DNA from: SIG607 sp036307305
GTDB lineage: Bacteria; Bacillota; Clostridia; Oscillospirales; Acutalibacteraceae
Direction of reading: 5' to 3'
Assembly (NCBI GenBank): GCA_036307305.1
Contig: JAXJXV010000006.1
Span: forward strand, 1-50,360
Length of the DNA stretch: 50,360 nucleotides
The stretch's first letter is position 1. Every line of letters begins with the position of its first letter. The position numbers were made by a program, and so were the translations under genes. This document shows positions 8,445 through 15,680 of this stretch, one piece after another. Below the pieces are notes generated by a model. It ran no database searches, was not told the DNA's origin, and saw nothing but the letters and a program-made list of their open reading frames with translations.

Positions 8445-9194
8445 ATGAGTCAAAACAACTCGAATGATAAAGCCGCTATGATGGCGCTTATCGAAAACAT
8501 TAACAAGGTGGACGGCTTCGATCCGGCACCGTTTGCGGTGGACTTCACCGATTTGAACAGCCAGGAGACGCGTAAGCGCCTTCCGGTTATGATTCAGATG
8601 GCGTGGTTCCGTCTGAAATATCCGGAAGGTAAAATTGCTGTAAATGTCAAGGCGGAAAACAACTGCTTTGTGGCATCTGCAAGGATTTATCCGAAGTATG
8701 ATGCGCCTGCGGAACATTATCTCGCCGAAGCAACTGCTTCTCGCGGCGTCTGTGAGGATAAACCGTCTGTGTCTCCTCGCGAATGGGCGCAGACAGCTGC
8801 GGTTGGTATTGCACTCCGCAATGCCGGCTTCGGTCTTCAGTTTGCTATGGCAGGGGAAGACTTTGAACCGGTTGCTCCAGATGAACTTGGTTTGATGGGA
8901 GCACCTCAGACTGAGTCTGGTGCGGTTGTGACAAATACAGCGGCAGCAACCACCGAAGAAGAATACACCGTAATTGAAGAACCGAAGAAAGAGCTTACCT
9001 ATGAAGAACGTCTCAACAACGCTATGATGGTACCTTGTCCGATTAGCAAGTATAACGGCAAAACGCTCGGTGAGGTTCTGAGAGAAGATCCTAAGGCACT
9101 CAAATGGGTTGCCGAGAAATTTACCGGTTCTGAAGAGATCAAGGCTGCAGCTCAGCTGATTTGTGAATATGCCTTACAGCAAGCCAGCGCGTGA
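8445..9194 (+). CDS. Candidate single-strand annealing protein with ExoX-like C-terminal tail
   Basis: A 249-residue protein. The middle phrase EWAQTAAVGIALRNAGFG (about residues 111-128) resembles the conserved A-x-x-A-x-G-x-A-L-x-x-x-G-[YF]-G pattern of ERF/Rad52-type annealing proteins. The last 60 residues (KYNGKTLGEVLREDPKALKW) look like the short ExoX-like C-terminal module found on phage recombination proteins. An acidic, alanine-rich linker joins them. ATG 8445 follows AAGGAGG. With YqaJ in the same operon, a Red-like recombination pair is the simplest reading. This assignment is by motif likeness only. Confidence 0.5.
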   Translation: MSQNNSNDKAAMMALIENINKVDGFDPAPFAVDFTDLNSQETRKRLPVMIQMAWFRLKYPEGKIAVNVKAENNCFVASARIYPKYDAPAEHYLAEATASRGVCEDKPSVSPREWAQTAAVGIALRNAGFGLQFAMAGEDFEPVAPDELGLMGAPQTESGAVVTNTAAATTEEEYTVIEEPKKELTYEERLNNAMMVPCPISKYNGKTLGEVLREDPKALKWVAEKFTGSEEIKAAAQLICEYALQQASA

Positions 9195-9211
9195 GTAATC
9201 ACCATATATTT

Positions 9212-9235
9212 GGGGATGATGCTTAAGTCATCCCC
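9212..9235 (+). promoter_or_regulatory. Intercistronic hairpin before the primase ribosome binding site
   Basis: A perfect 8-bp stem GGGGATGA / TCATCCCC with an eight-base loop ends six bases before GGAAAGGAGG. There is no T run, so it is more likely an mRNA stabiliser or processing element than a terminator. Confidence 0.45.
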
Positions 9236-9249
9236 GGAAAGGAGGCTGT

Positions 9250-10317
9250 ATGGAGATATTTCACATGTGGGATGTAATTCCACTACTCGGCATAGAGATG
9301 CCACCTTCGGGCAGAAGCTCATACAACGTGCAATGTCCGTGCTGCGATGATAGTCCTCGCAAAAAGCACCTCAACATCAATCTAAAGAAAGATGTTTACA
9401 GATGCCCGCGATGTGGAATATCCGGGGGTATATTTGATTTGTACACCCTCTATACCGGCGTTCCGCGAGATAAGGTGCGTAAAGCACTGATAGAAAAACT
9501 CGGCGTCCCCGAGGAAGTTAATCCACGCAAGAAAACCGTGGTTCAACCTGAAATGAAGATCGAGTGTCCGCTTACGGACATCGATTCGCGGCACGCTACT
9601 TACAGCGCATTGCTCTCTAAGCTGTCCCTTGCTGCAGATCACAGAGAAAACCTGCTTAACCGTGGACTTACCGATGCAGATGTCGAGAGACTGGGTTATA
9701 AAACAACTCCGGTTATCGGTATGAGTGCTCTCGCAAAGCAACTTCGTTCGGAAGGACATTATCTGGCAGGTGTACCGGGGTTCTATCGGGACTCAAGCGG
9801 TTCGTGGTGTTTTATCCACGAGAAACGCGGTATCCTAATACCGGTTCGTGATCATATTGGCAGAATACAGGGCCTACAGGTCCGTCGCGACAATGTAACA
9901 AAGAGAAAGTTTCGTTGGATTTCCAGTACAGACCAGGAAGACGGATGCCGTGCTGAGGGATGGACGCATCTCGTTGGTTCTGTCAGACCGACTTTGGTAC
10001 TGACTGAAGGACCTATGAAGGCGGACGTCATAAATGCACTCACCGGAATGACGGTATTGGCTGTTCCCGGCGTAAACACTCTTACTCATTTAGAACTTAC
10101 TCTGACAGAGCTGCGTCGCGAGGGCTTGGTAGAGATCAAAACTGCCTTTGATATGGATTTTGCAATTAACCATCACGTGCAGAATGGATATAACAGTTTG
10201 CTCGATTTGTTGGGAAATATGGGTTTTCGATACGGAACCTATGTGTGGGATCCAACTTATAAAGGTCTGGACGACTATATTTGGGAGTGCTGCTTCCAAA
10301 GAAAGCGTTCACAGTAA
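9250..10317 (+). CDS. CHC2 zinc-finger / Toprim primase-like protein
   Basis: A 355-residue protein related to DnaG-type primases. A CHC2-like zinc ribbon is visible at residues 26-55 (C-P-C-C ... YRCPRCG). A Toprim-like core follows at about 250-330: VLTEGPMKADVI with the metal-binding E, then AVPGVNT and FDMDFA. The DnaG helicase-binding domain is missing, as in element-borne relatives (DUF3854 type). It could make primers for element replication or only bind DNA. It closes the first part of the operon, followed by a terminator. Confidence 0.75.
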   Translation: MEIFHMWDVIPLLGIEMPPSGRSSYNVQCPCCDDSPRKKHLNINLKKDVYRCPRCGISGGIFDLYTLYTGVPRDKVRKALIEKLGVPEEVNPRKKTVVQPEMKIECPLTDIDSRHATYSALLSKLSLAADHRENLLNRGLTDADVERLGYKTTPVIGMSALAKQLRSEGHYLAGVPGFYRDSSGSWCFIHEKRGILIPVRDHIGRIQGLQVRRDNVTKRKFRWISSTDQEDGCRAEGWTHLVGSVRPTLVLTEGPMKADVINALTGMTVLAVPGVNTLTHLELTLTELRREGLVEIKTAFDMDFAINHHVQNGYNSLLDLLGNMGFRYGTYVWDPTYKGLDDYIWECCFQRKRSQ

Positions 10318-10330
10318 CAGTAACGGAATT

Positions 10331-10360
10331 GGGTGGAGCAAATTTTGCTTCACCCTTTTT
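10331..10360 (+). terminator. Intrinsic terminator after the primase-like gene
   Basis: GGGTGGAGC pairs with GCTTCACCC (one G-U pair) and is followed by TTTTT. It separates the DNA-processing operon from the ParM-like pair. Confidence 0.65.
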
Positions 10361-10382
10361 CTGTGCGCTTTTTTACGGTTTA

Positions 10383-10407
10383 TGAGTATTCCTGTTGTAA
10401 ATACTCA
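10383..10407. promoter_or_regulatory. Inverted repeat upstream of parM-like gene
   Basis: TGAGTATT (10383-10390) and AATACTCA (10400-10407) form a perfect 8-bp inverted repeat with a nine-base gap, 53 bp before the ParM-like gene. It could be an operator or part of a centromere bound by the RHH partner; this is inference. Confidence 0.4.
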
Positions 10408-10459
10408 CAATGAATCGTGTAATTTAGATGTACAAATAAAAACCTGGAGGTAATCAATA

Positions 10460-11377
10460 ATGTTAATCGCAATCGACCATGGCAATTTTGCCATTAAAAC
10501 CGTGAACCATTCTTTCGTAGCCGGACTTGCCGAGCATACGGTGAAACCACCCATGACCGATGAGGTTTTGGAAATCGGAGGCAAGTTCTGGACTCTTGCG
10601 GGAAAGCGACTAAGCTATATGAAAGATAAGACCAACGATGAGAGATATTTCATCCTAACCCTCATCGCAATTGCTAAAGAGTTGGATACAGCCGGTAGGA
10701 ATATGCCGTTCGAACAGATCCAACTTGCTGTTGGTCTTCCTCCTGAACACTACGGAGTGCTTAAAAATAAGTTTGCCAACTACTTCAAAAAGGACGGTCC
10801 TATCAATTTTATCTATAAGGATAGACCTTATAGTATAATGATCGACAAGGTTATGGTGTTCCCGCAAGCATACGCAGCGGTAGTGCCGCAGAGTAGCTTG
10901 ATCGTCAACACACCGCGTATCTTTATTGTTGACATCGGCGGATACACAACCGACGTGCTTCTGCTTAAGAACGGTAAACTGGACTTTCAGTTCTGTAGAA
11001 GTCTTGAGTCCGGCGTCATCACAATGAATAACGAAATCATTCGCAAAGTCAATTCTTATCACGATATGCTTCTTGAAGATGAGCATATCAGTGATGTATT
11101 ATGCGGAAAAGATATCGGTTTGCCAGCAGATGTCGTTGAAACTATTACGAGTGCCACTAAACAGCACGCAAGTAACATTCTGAACCAACTTCGTGAATTA
11201 CAGGTTGATCTCAGATCAAACCCGGCGATCTTCGTCGGTGGTGGTAGCATTTTACTTCGCCCGTTCCTTGAGGATTCTCCTATGGTTATGAGAGGAAGCT
11301 TCGTGGACTCCCCGAATGCTAATGCCGTGGGTTATGAGATGCTCGGTAGAACGCAGATGCTCCGCCCCAATGCATAA
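10460..11377 (+). CDS. ParM/StbA-like actin family segregation protein
   Basis: A 305-residue actin-fold ATPase. Phosphate 1 is IAIDHGNFAIKTV (residues 3-15), phosphate 2 is IFIVDIGGYTTDVLLLKNG (about 153-171), and the adenosine motif is AIFVGGGSILL (about 254). ParM-type proteins polymerise and push plasmid copies apart; integrative elements also carry them, presumably to keep the excised circle. CTGGAGG precedes ATG 10460. The next gene, a small RHH-like protein, is a natural ParR candidate. Confidence 0.85.
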   Translation: MLIAIDHGNFAIKTVNHSFVAGLAEHTVKPPMTDEVLEIGGKFWTLAGKRLSYMKDKTNDERYFILTLIAIAKELDTAGRNMPFEQIQLAVGLPPEHYGVLKNKFANYFKKDGPINFIYKDRPYSIMIDKVMVFPQAYAAVVPQSSLIVNTPRIFIVDIGGYTTDVLLLKNGKLDFQFCRSLESGVITMNNEIIRKVNSYHDMLLEDEHISDVLCGKDIGLPADVVETITSATKQHASNILNQLRELQVDLRSNPAIFVGGGSILLRPFLEDSPMVMRGSFVDSPNANAVGYEMLGRTQMLRPNA

Positions 11378-11394
11378 GGGTGGAGGGATGCGAA

Positions 11395-11754
11395 GTGAAA
11401 AAAGACGGTAAGTATCGATATACACTGCAGTTCGGCTCAGAGACTGATGAAGAGTACAGAGCCGGCGAATTATTAGAACGCCTGGGCAACAAGAAAAGTG
11501 CAGTTATTGTTGCAGCGCTAAACGAGTATCTGGCTTCTCATCCTGAACTTCAGTCCCCATATTGTAAAATAGAAGTAAAGGTTGGTTCCAACTTCAATCA
11601 AGAGAAGGTGGAACAAATCATACGGACTATAGTTGAAGAGAAGATGGCTATGCTCCAGTTATCGGGTACTGCCACCCCGAGAGCTGAGCAAGTTCCGGAG
11701 GCACTCGAACAAGATGTTGCAACAATGCTGGATAATCTCGATTTGTTTGGGTGA
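11395..11754 (+). CDS. ParR-like ribbon-helix-helix partner protein
   Basis: A 119-residue protein. The N-terminal 50 residues (KYRYTLQFGSETDEEYRAGELLERLGNKKSA...) have a strand followed by two helices, as in ribbon-helix-helix DNA binders. The C-terminal half is acidic, as ParR tails that contact ParM often are. GTG 11395 is preferred over the upstream GTG 11380 because GGAGGG (11382-11387) lies seven bases before it. It follows the ParM-like gene by 17 bp and is followed by a terminator, so the two form a unit. The ParR role is inferred from this pairing. Confidence 0.6.
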   Translation: MKKDGKYRYTLQFGSETDEEYRAGELLERLGNKKSAVIVAALNEYLASHPELQSPYCKIEVKVGSNFNQEKVEQIIRTIVEEKMAMLQLSGTATPRAEQVPEALEQDVATMLDNLDLFG

Positions 11755-11761
11755 AATACAG

Positions 11762-11800
11762 ATGAGTCTGCTATCACCAATAGTAGACTCATTTGCTTTG
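11762..11800 (+). terminator. Terminator after parM/parR-like pair
   Basis: A 13-bp stem (11762-11774 with 11780-11792, one wobble pair) and a CACCA loop run into TTGCTTTG. The T run is imperfect, but the stem is strong. Confidence 0.55.
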
Positions 11801-11925
11801 TTTAGGAAACGATTTTCAGTTTCTCCAATTCTACTTGCACAATTCGTGATAGCACTTGTACATATGCTTTCTTCTGTTTTTCCTAAAGTTCCGTTAAAAT
11901 ATTTATATAAGGAGAAGATGAAACG

Positions 11926-12264
11926 GTGGATTACAAAGCTTTAGGTAAAAACATACGGAAATATCGTCTATTGAACGGTATCCGCCAAGAGGATCTTGCT
12001 GAACAGTGTAATTGTAGCGTCAGCCATATAGCTCATATCGAAAATGGATTTGGAAAACCGAGCTTGGAGATGGTTGTTATTATCGCTAATAATCTGGAGG
12101 TAACAGTAGATCAACTATTAAGTACATATTATAAGAATCCTGAAATAGTATACTTGCGTGAAATCGCGGAGCGAATCGAGAAATATGATGTTTCACAGCG
12201 AATTCTTGTATGTGAAAGTTTCAGTAGTTATTTGGATGCAATGGAGCGTTTTGCAAAGAAGTAA
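11926..12264 (+). CDS. XRE-family HTH regulator
   Basis: A 112-residue regulator with an N-terminal helix-turn-helix (IRKYRLLNGIRQEDLAEQCN, then CSVSHIAHIENGFGKPSLE, residues 9-45) and a helical C-terminal tail that may dimerise. It starts at GTG 11926 behind AAGGAG. Small XRE proteins at this place in Clostridia elements usually repress excision or transfer genes. It stands alone between terminators, so it probably has its own promoter. Its target operator is not evident. Confidence 0.82.
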   Translation: MDYKALGKNIRKYRLLNGIRQEDLAEQCNCSVSHIAHIENGFGKPSLEMVVIIANNLEVTVDQLLSTYYKNPEIVYLREIAERIEKYDVSQRILVCESFSSYLDAMERFAKK

Positions 12265-12336
12265 ATCAGGAGTGAGATATGAAGCGGAGAAACAACTAAC
12301 AAGAAAGCAATCCCTAATAGGATAAAAAGGAAAATG

Positions 12337-12416
12337 ACCGGCATTTGTCCGCCGGTTCTATATGCACGCCTGTATAAGCGGCCTTGCCATATTCATTTAT
12401 GGCTTGGTCGCTTTTT
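12337..12416 (+). terminator. Tandem hairpins, the second terminator-like
   Basis: Hairpin one is ACCGGC (12337-12342) / GCCGGT (12351-12356). Hairpin two pairs 12378-12390 with 12399-12411, with a two-base mismatch, and ends in TTTTT. They follow the XRE gene and precede a strong but apparently unused ribosome binding site at 12431. The 302-base gap between the XRE and sigma genes contains nothing else I can identify with confidence. Confidence 0.5.
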
Positions 12417-12566
12417 GTTTGTCTTGCAGGAAGGAGGTGATTCCAATGTTCTGATTGCTGTGGAACAGACTGTACGAACACAGACAATAAATTCACGGCA
12501 TGCCACTTGGCATGTTGTTAATATAGGTGATTTTGCTCGGTGGTATGCCCCAAAGGAGGCATTTAT

Positions 12567-12986
12567 TTGGACTACCGACAAAACGCTGATCGAGATGAGC
12601 TCCGTGCGAGATTTACCGCATGGCTCGACACGTTGATACGACGTGCTAAGCTCAATTACCTTCGCAAGACCGAAATCCCGGTTGATATCGTGTCTTTGGA
12701 GGAACTGTTTGAAGAAAACCTCCCGGTTTCTGAGGATGAATGGATTCGGCGGCTCCTATACCAGGATAATGATTTCAACTTTGAGGAAGAACGTCTTGCA
12801 ACTGCCTACGCGGAGTTACCGCTGATGAGGCAGCAAATTCTCAAGTTTCTTTATGTGGACGAGTTGACTGTGGGCGAAATCGCCAAAAGGCTGAATTGTT
12901 CTGCTCAGTACGTATCAGACCAAAAGCAAAAAGGTTTGAAACACCTCCGCAAAAAGATGTCTGAAGGTGGTGATGAGAATGGATAA
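12567..12986 (+). CDS. Sigma-70 region 4-like protein
   Basis: A 139-residue protein with a C-terminal sigma region 4 helix-turn-helix: LPLMRQQILKFLYVDELTVGEIAKRL, then NCSAQYVSDQKQKGLKHLRKKM (about residues 88-135). Sigma region 2 is absent. TTG 12567 is the likely start, seven bases after AAAGGAGG. Element-borne relatives (as near the Tn916 regulation region) switch on excision or transfer genes. The next gene overlaps it by 8 bp and looks like the missing region 2 piece, so the pair may act as a split sigma factor. Confidence 0.7.
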   Translation: MDYRQNADRDELRARFTAWLDTLIRRAKLNYLRKTEIPVDIVSLEELFEENLPVSEDEWIRRLLYQDNDFNFEEERLATAYAELPLMRQQILKFLYVDELTVGEIAKRLNCSAQYVSDQKQKGLKHLRKKMSEGGDENG

Positions 12987-13170
12987 AGATTTATTCCGAA
13001 TCACCTTGCAGGGTGCAGTGGCAGGCAATCACGACGACTTTGAGAAAATCATTGATTTGTATGCACCTCTGATCGATCACCATTGCTATATTAACGGCAA
13101 GTACGACGAGGATCTGCATCAGTACATACTCATGCGCATTGCACTAAAAATAAGCAAATTTAATATCTGA
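12979..13170 (+). CDS. Helix-turn-helix 16 / sigma region 2-like small protein
   Basis: A 63-residue protein of the type found in conjugative transposons. AVAGNHDDFEKIIDLYAPLID followed by GKYDEDLHQYILMRIALKISKF resembles the first helices of sigma region 2, with the typical EDL-x-Q-x-[IL] core. ATG 12979 follows AGGTGG by eight bases and overlaps the end of the region 4-like gene, implying coupled translation. It probably cooperates with that protein. A terminator follows immediately. Confidence 0.65.
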   Translation: MDKDLFRITLQGAVAGNHDDFEKIIDLYAPLIDHHCYINGKYDEDLHQYILMRIALKISKFNI

Positions 13171-13174
13171 GAAA

Positions 13175-13205
13175 GAGGCTCCGGAGCAATCCGGAGTCTT
13201 TTTTT
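13175..13205 (+). terminator. Intrinsic terminator
   Basis: A stem of AGGCTCCGG with CCGGAGTCT around AGCAAT is followed by seven T residues. It ends the sigma-like pair. Confidence 0.8.
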
Positions 13206-13272
13206 GAAAAATTTTTGCCGGAGCGACTATATTTGCGATTTTTCAGGTGTTTTTCTTTATGAAAGCATCCCT

Positions 13273-13510
13273 ATGACTTTTTGCACCTTGAAAATTGAAT
13301 AGTCTTTACCTCTACGGTCCCGGTGTGGGAAGCGGCTATCCAACTGTCTGGCAAGCAGTTCCAAGAGCACTGATATGTGGGTGGCACCTGCATAACGCGA
13401 TGATCCATCCGGGGATAATGAGACTTCCGTAATTCGCGGTCCGGCCACAATGAAGGCGGGAAGGTGAAATTCCTATGGACCTGTTCGCTGCAGGCAGAGT
13501 GTAAAGTCAT
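13273..13510 (+). ncRNA. Candidate structured RNA of unknown family in element 1
   Basis: About 238 bases with no plausible ORF. They are closed by a perfect 8-bp stem, ATGACTTT (13273-13280) / AAAGTCAT (13503-13510), extended by GCAC/GTGT. Inside are GGTCC/GGACC (13316-13320 / 13477-13481), AACTG/CAGTT (13342-13346 / 13356-13360), CGCGA/TCGCG (13396-13400 / 13434-13438) around an ATCC/GGAT hairpin, and GGAA/TTCC. It is much richer in G+C than its flanks. It follows a terminator and precedes the small excisionase-region genes. I do not recognise the Rfam family. The strand is assumed from neighbours. Confidence 0.5.
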
Positions 13511-13569
13511 TATATTTATATAAGGAAGAAACTTGGTTTGTTTATTTAAACCGGAAAAGGAGGTTCAGT

Positions 13570-13779
13570 ATGGGACATCAAAGACAAGATGTTGAACGCA
13601 CAAAGCAATTTGCTAAAAAGTTTGTTAGATACAAAGAAGGCGCAGAGAAATACAGCCTGGGGTTAACCAAGTTCCAGGCATTAGCTAAAGAAGCAAAAGC
13701 GGTCTATAAAATTGATGGAATAGCATTGGTGAACTGCGAAATATTTGAACAATTTTTGGAGTCATTCCGAGAATATTAA
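13570..13779 (+). CDS. Small DUF6462-like, excisionase-region protein
   Basis: A 69-residue basic protein (MGHQRQDVERTKQFAKKFV...). A predicted HTH segment, YSLGLTKFQALAKEAKAVYKIDG, and a C-terminal IFEQFLESF helix match the shape of small winged-helix, Xis-like proteins that integrative elements encode just before the integrase. ATG 13570 is preceded by AAAAGGAGG. Such proteins usually bend DNA to favour excision. That role is inferred from location and size; the DUF name is from memory. Confidence 0.6.
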   Translation: MGHQRQDVERTKQFAKKFVRYKEGAEKYSLGLTKFQALAKEAKAVYKIDGIALVNCEIFEQFLESFREY

Positions 13780-13885
13780 GGATGGTATATATGAATTTGA
13801 GAACGATACGGGGACGAATGGCACACAGGATATTGACTTTCTGTCTTACGATAAGTATAATATATACAGTGTTTGGAGGTAGCAT

Positions 13886-14056
13886 ATGACTCGGATGGGA
13901 CGTCCGAGAAAGGACGATGCAAAAAGATCATCCATTACAATCCGTATATCGGATGAGACCCATAAGCGGTTAAATGAGTATGCTTCTAAGCACAATATGT
14001 CAATGACAGAGGTTGCCTTGCGAAGTTTGGAAGAGTATTTGTCCAAAAACAAGTAA
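13886..14056 (+). CDS. CopG/Arc-type ribbon-helix-helix protein
   Basis: A 56-residue DNA-binding protein. It starts with a basic MTRMGRPRKDDAKR arm, then has the strand SSITIRIS, helix one DETHKRLNEYASKH, a turn N-M-S, and helix two MTEVALRSLEEYL. This is the classic ribbon-helix-helix pattern, with TITIRIS-like specificity residues. ATG 13886 follows TTGGAGG. It ends 46 bp before the integrase gene, so it may autoregulate and control integrase expression. Confidence 0.72.
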   Translation: MTRMGRPRKDDAKRSSITIRISDETHKRLNEYASKHNMSMTEVALRSLEEYLSKNK

Positions 14057-14102
14057 GTGCTGTGAGCCCCCTTTTCAATATTTATTGAAGGAGGTAATCA
14101 GT

Positions 14103-15335
14103 ATGGCAAAGGCACGAAAAGACGAGCGCGGCAGAGCGCTAAGAAAAGGAGAGGTACAGAGAGCGTCAGATAAACGATATATGTACACCTACACAGACCC
14201 GTTGGGTCGGCGTAAGTTTATATATGCGAATGATCTGGCAACACTTAGAGAGAAAGAAAAGCAGCTGATGAAGGATCAGTTGGATGGCTTGGATATTTAT
14301 GTTGCGGGCAAAGCGACTGTTAACGACACGTTTGATAGGTATATGTCTACTAAATGTAAGTTGCGAGAGACCACCCGTAGCAACTATATCTACATCTATG
14401 ATCGTTTTGTCAGAGACACATTTGGCAGAAAGAAAATTGCTGAGGTTAAGTATTCGGATGTGCTTCAATTCTATCTTCATCTTCTCAATGTGGATGATTT
14501 GTCGTTGGGCACGCTGGATTCGGTACATACCTTGCTGCATCCGACATTTCAATTAGCGGTTCGGGATGAGGTAATTAGAAAGAACCCGTCTGATGGAGTG
14601 ATGAAGGAAGTCAGCAAAGAGTCCGACAAAGCAAGAGGTATGCGCCACGCTCTCACTATGGCGCAGCAGAGATCCTTTATGGATTACATTGCCAATCATC
14701 CGGTGTATTATCATTGGTGGCCGTTGTTTGCAGTGCTATTAGGCACTGGTGGACGAATTGGTGAGGTGTTGGGACTGACGTGGAATGATCTTGATTTTGA
14801 TAATCGCAAGATCAGCATCAATCATAGCGTCGTCTATTATCCGATAGGGAACTCTCGAACATCTACTTTGCAGATCTCAAAGCCGAAGACCGAAGCAGGT
14901 ATTCGCACAATCCCAATGCTTGATGTGGTGTATGATGCATTTCAGATGGTACGCGAAGAGCAAGACGAGAATGGCGTATATGAGCCCGAACTTGATGGTA
15001 TGAAAGGATTCATATTTATCAATCGCTATGGCGGAGTCCAAACCCCGCAGTCAGTTAATCGAACCATCAAGCGCATTGTCTGTAGCCACAACTCTGAAGA
15101 GGTTGTTAAAGCCAAAAGAGAGTCTCGTGAACCGGTAATTCTTCCGGATTTCTCTTGCCATCATCTCAGGCACACTTTTTGTACCAGACTCTGTGAGCAC
15201 GAAACAAACTTAAAAGTGATCCAGGATATCATGGGACATCGCAACATTGAAACGACGATGGATATCTATGCGGAAGCTACGGATCAAAAGAAGCAGGAAT
15301 CATTTAACCACTTATCGAAGTTGGACATCTTTTGA
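14103..15335 (+). CDS. int: Tyrosine recombinase/integrase of element 1 (Tn916 type)
   Basis: A 410-residue integrase. An N-terminal arm-binding domain (residues 1-60) is followed by the core-binding SAM-like domain (DTFDRYMSTKCKLRETTRSNY) and the catalytic domain. Active-site residues are R in GTGGRIGEVLGL, H-x-x-R in CHHLRHTF, H in IMGHRN and the nucleophile Y in MDIYAEAT near the C-terminus. ATG 14103 follows GAAGGAGG. It lies 171 bp from the att core at 15,506, the usual place for an element integrase. It is clearly homologous to the integrase at 19,632. Confidence 0.93.
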   Translation: MAKARKDERGRALRKGEVQRASDKRYMYTYTDPLGRRKFIYANDLATLREKEKQLMKDQLDGLDIYVAGKATVNDTFDRYMSTKCKLRETTRSNYIYIYDRFVRDTFGRKKIAEVKYSDVLQFYLHLLNVDDLSLGTLDSVHTLLHPTFQLAVRDEVIRKNPSDGVMKEVSKESDKARGMRHALTMAQQRSFMDYIANHPVYYHWWPLFAVLLGTGGRIGEVLGLTWNDLDFDNRKISINHSVVYYPIGNSRTSTLQISKPKTEAGIRTIPMLDVVYDAFQMVREEQDENGVYEPELDGMKGFIFINRYGGVQTPQSVNRTIKRIVCSHNSEEVVKAKRESREPVILPDFSCHHLRHTFCTRLCEHETNLKVIQDIMGHRNIETTMDIYAEATDQKKQESFNHLSKLDIF

Positions 15336-15412
15336 GAAGGGTTCTCGGTGTAATTCCTGACAACAAAATAGCTGCGAGGACAGCAGTTTGACAACAATTT
15401 TATTTTTTCCCT

Positions 15413-15478
15413 GATGTAATATGAATGGATATGAAGTTCGGGAAAACAAGTAAAATAAAGGATTTGATGCAATATGAA
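15413..15478. repeat. Direct repeats at the right end of element 1
   Basis: GATGTAATATGAA (15413-15425) recurs as GATGCAATATGAA (15466-15478). Two TGACAACAA copies lie just left (15357-15365 and 15388-15396). They sit between the integrase and the att core and may be accessory or arm-type integrase sites of element 1. The 345-base gap after the integrase holds only these and the att features. Confidence 0.4.
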
Positions 15479-15505
15479 GATGTGTGAATTGTTGGAGAAA
15501 CTTTT

Positions 15506-15530
15506 CCCCACGATGAAACCCCTTGATTAA
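15506..15530. other. Attachment-site core, left boundary of element 2
   Basis: A 25-bp sequence containing ATGAAACCCCTTGATTAA is repeated in direct orientation at 22,424-22,448 with two differences. It also marks the right end of element 1. The exact crossover cannot be placed within the repeat. Confidence 0.65.
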
Positions 15531-15585
15531 GAAAATGCCGTAAAATAGCGGTATTACAGGGTTTTTGAAACCCAATAAAAACCGA

Positions 15586-15605
15586 TTTACGACACATTTA
15601 CGACA
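15586..15605. repeat. Paired arm-type integrase sites, left end of element 2
   Basis: TTTACGACA occurs at 15586-15594 and 15597-15605, starting 80 and 91 bases from the core. The same pair recurs at the other end of element 2, which points to binding sites for its integrase. Confidence 0.55.
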
Positions 15606-15619
15606 AATGAAAAATGAAG

Positions 15620-15655
15620 ACACCCTATGACCATCAAAAGTCATAGGGTGTTTTT
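15620..15655. terminator. Strong terminator hairpin at element 2 left end
   Basis: CACCCTATGAC (15621-15631) pairs with GTCATAGGGTG (15640-15650) and is followed by TTTTT. It would block rightward read-through from element 1 and could also end the leftward gene at 15,681. A very similar hairpin occurs in the chromosome at 30,906. Confidence 0.7.
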
Positions 15656-15680
15656 GCATACTGTGTGATTTTAAGTTCAG

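Noticed and set aside
13285..13305. rRNA spacer-like sequence (CTTGAAAATTGAATAG)
   Set aside because: It resembles sequence found near rRNA genes, but there is no rRNA or tRNA homology in the surroundings.
15336..15680. tRNA gene as the integration target
   Set aside because: No tRNA-like cloverleaf with CCA-end or GTTCRA box was found at either att core.
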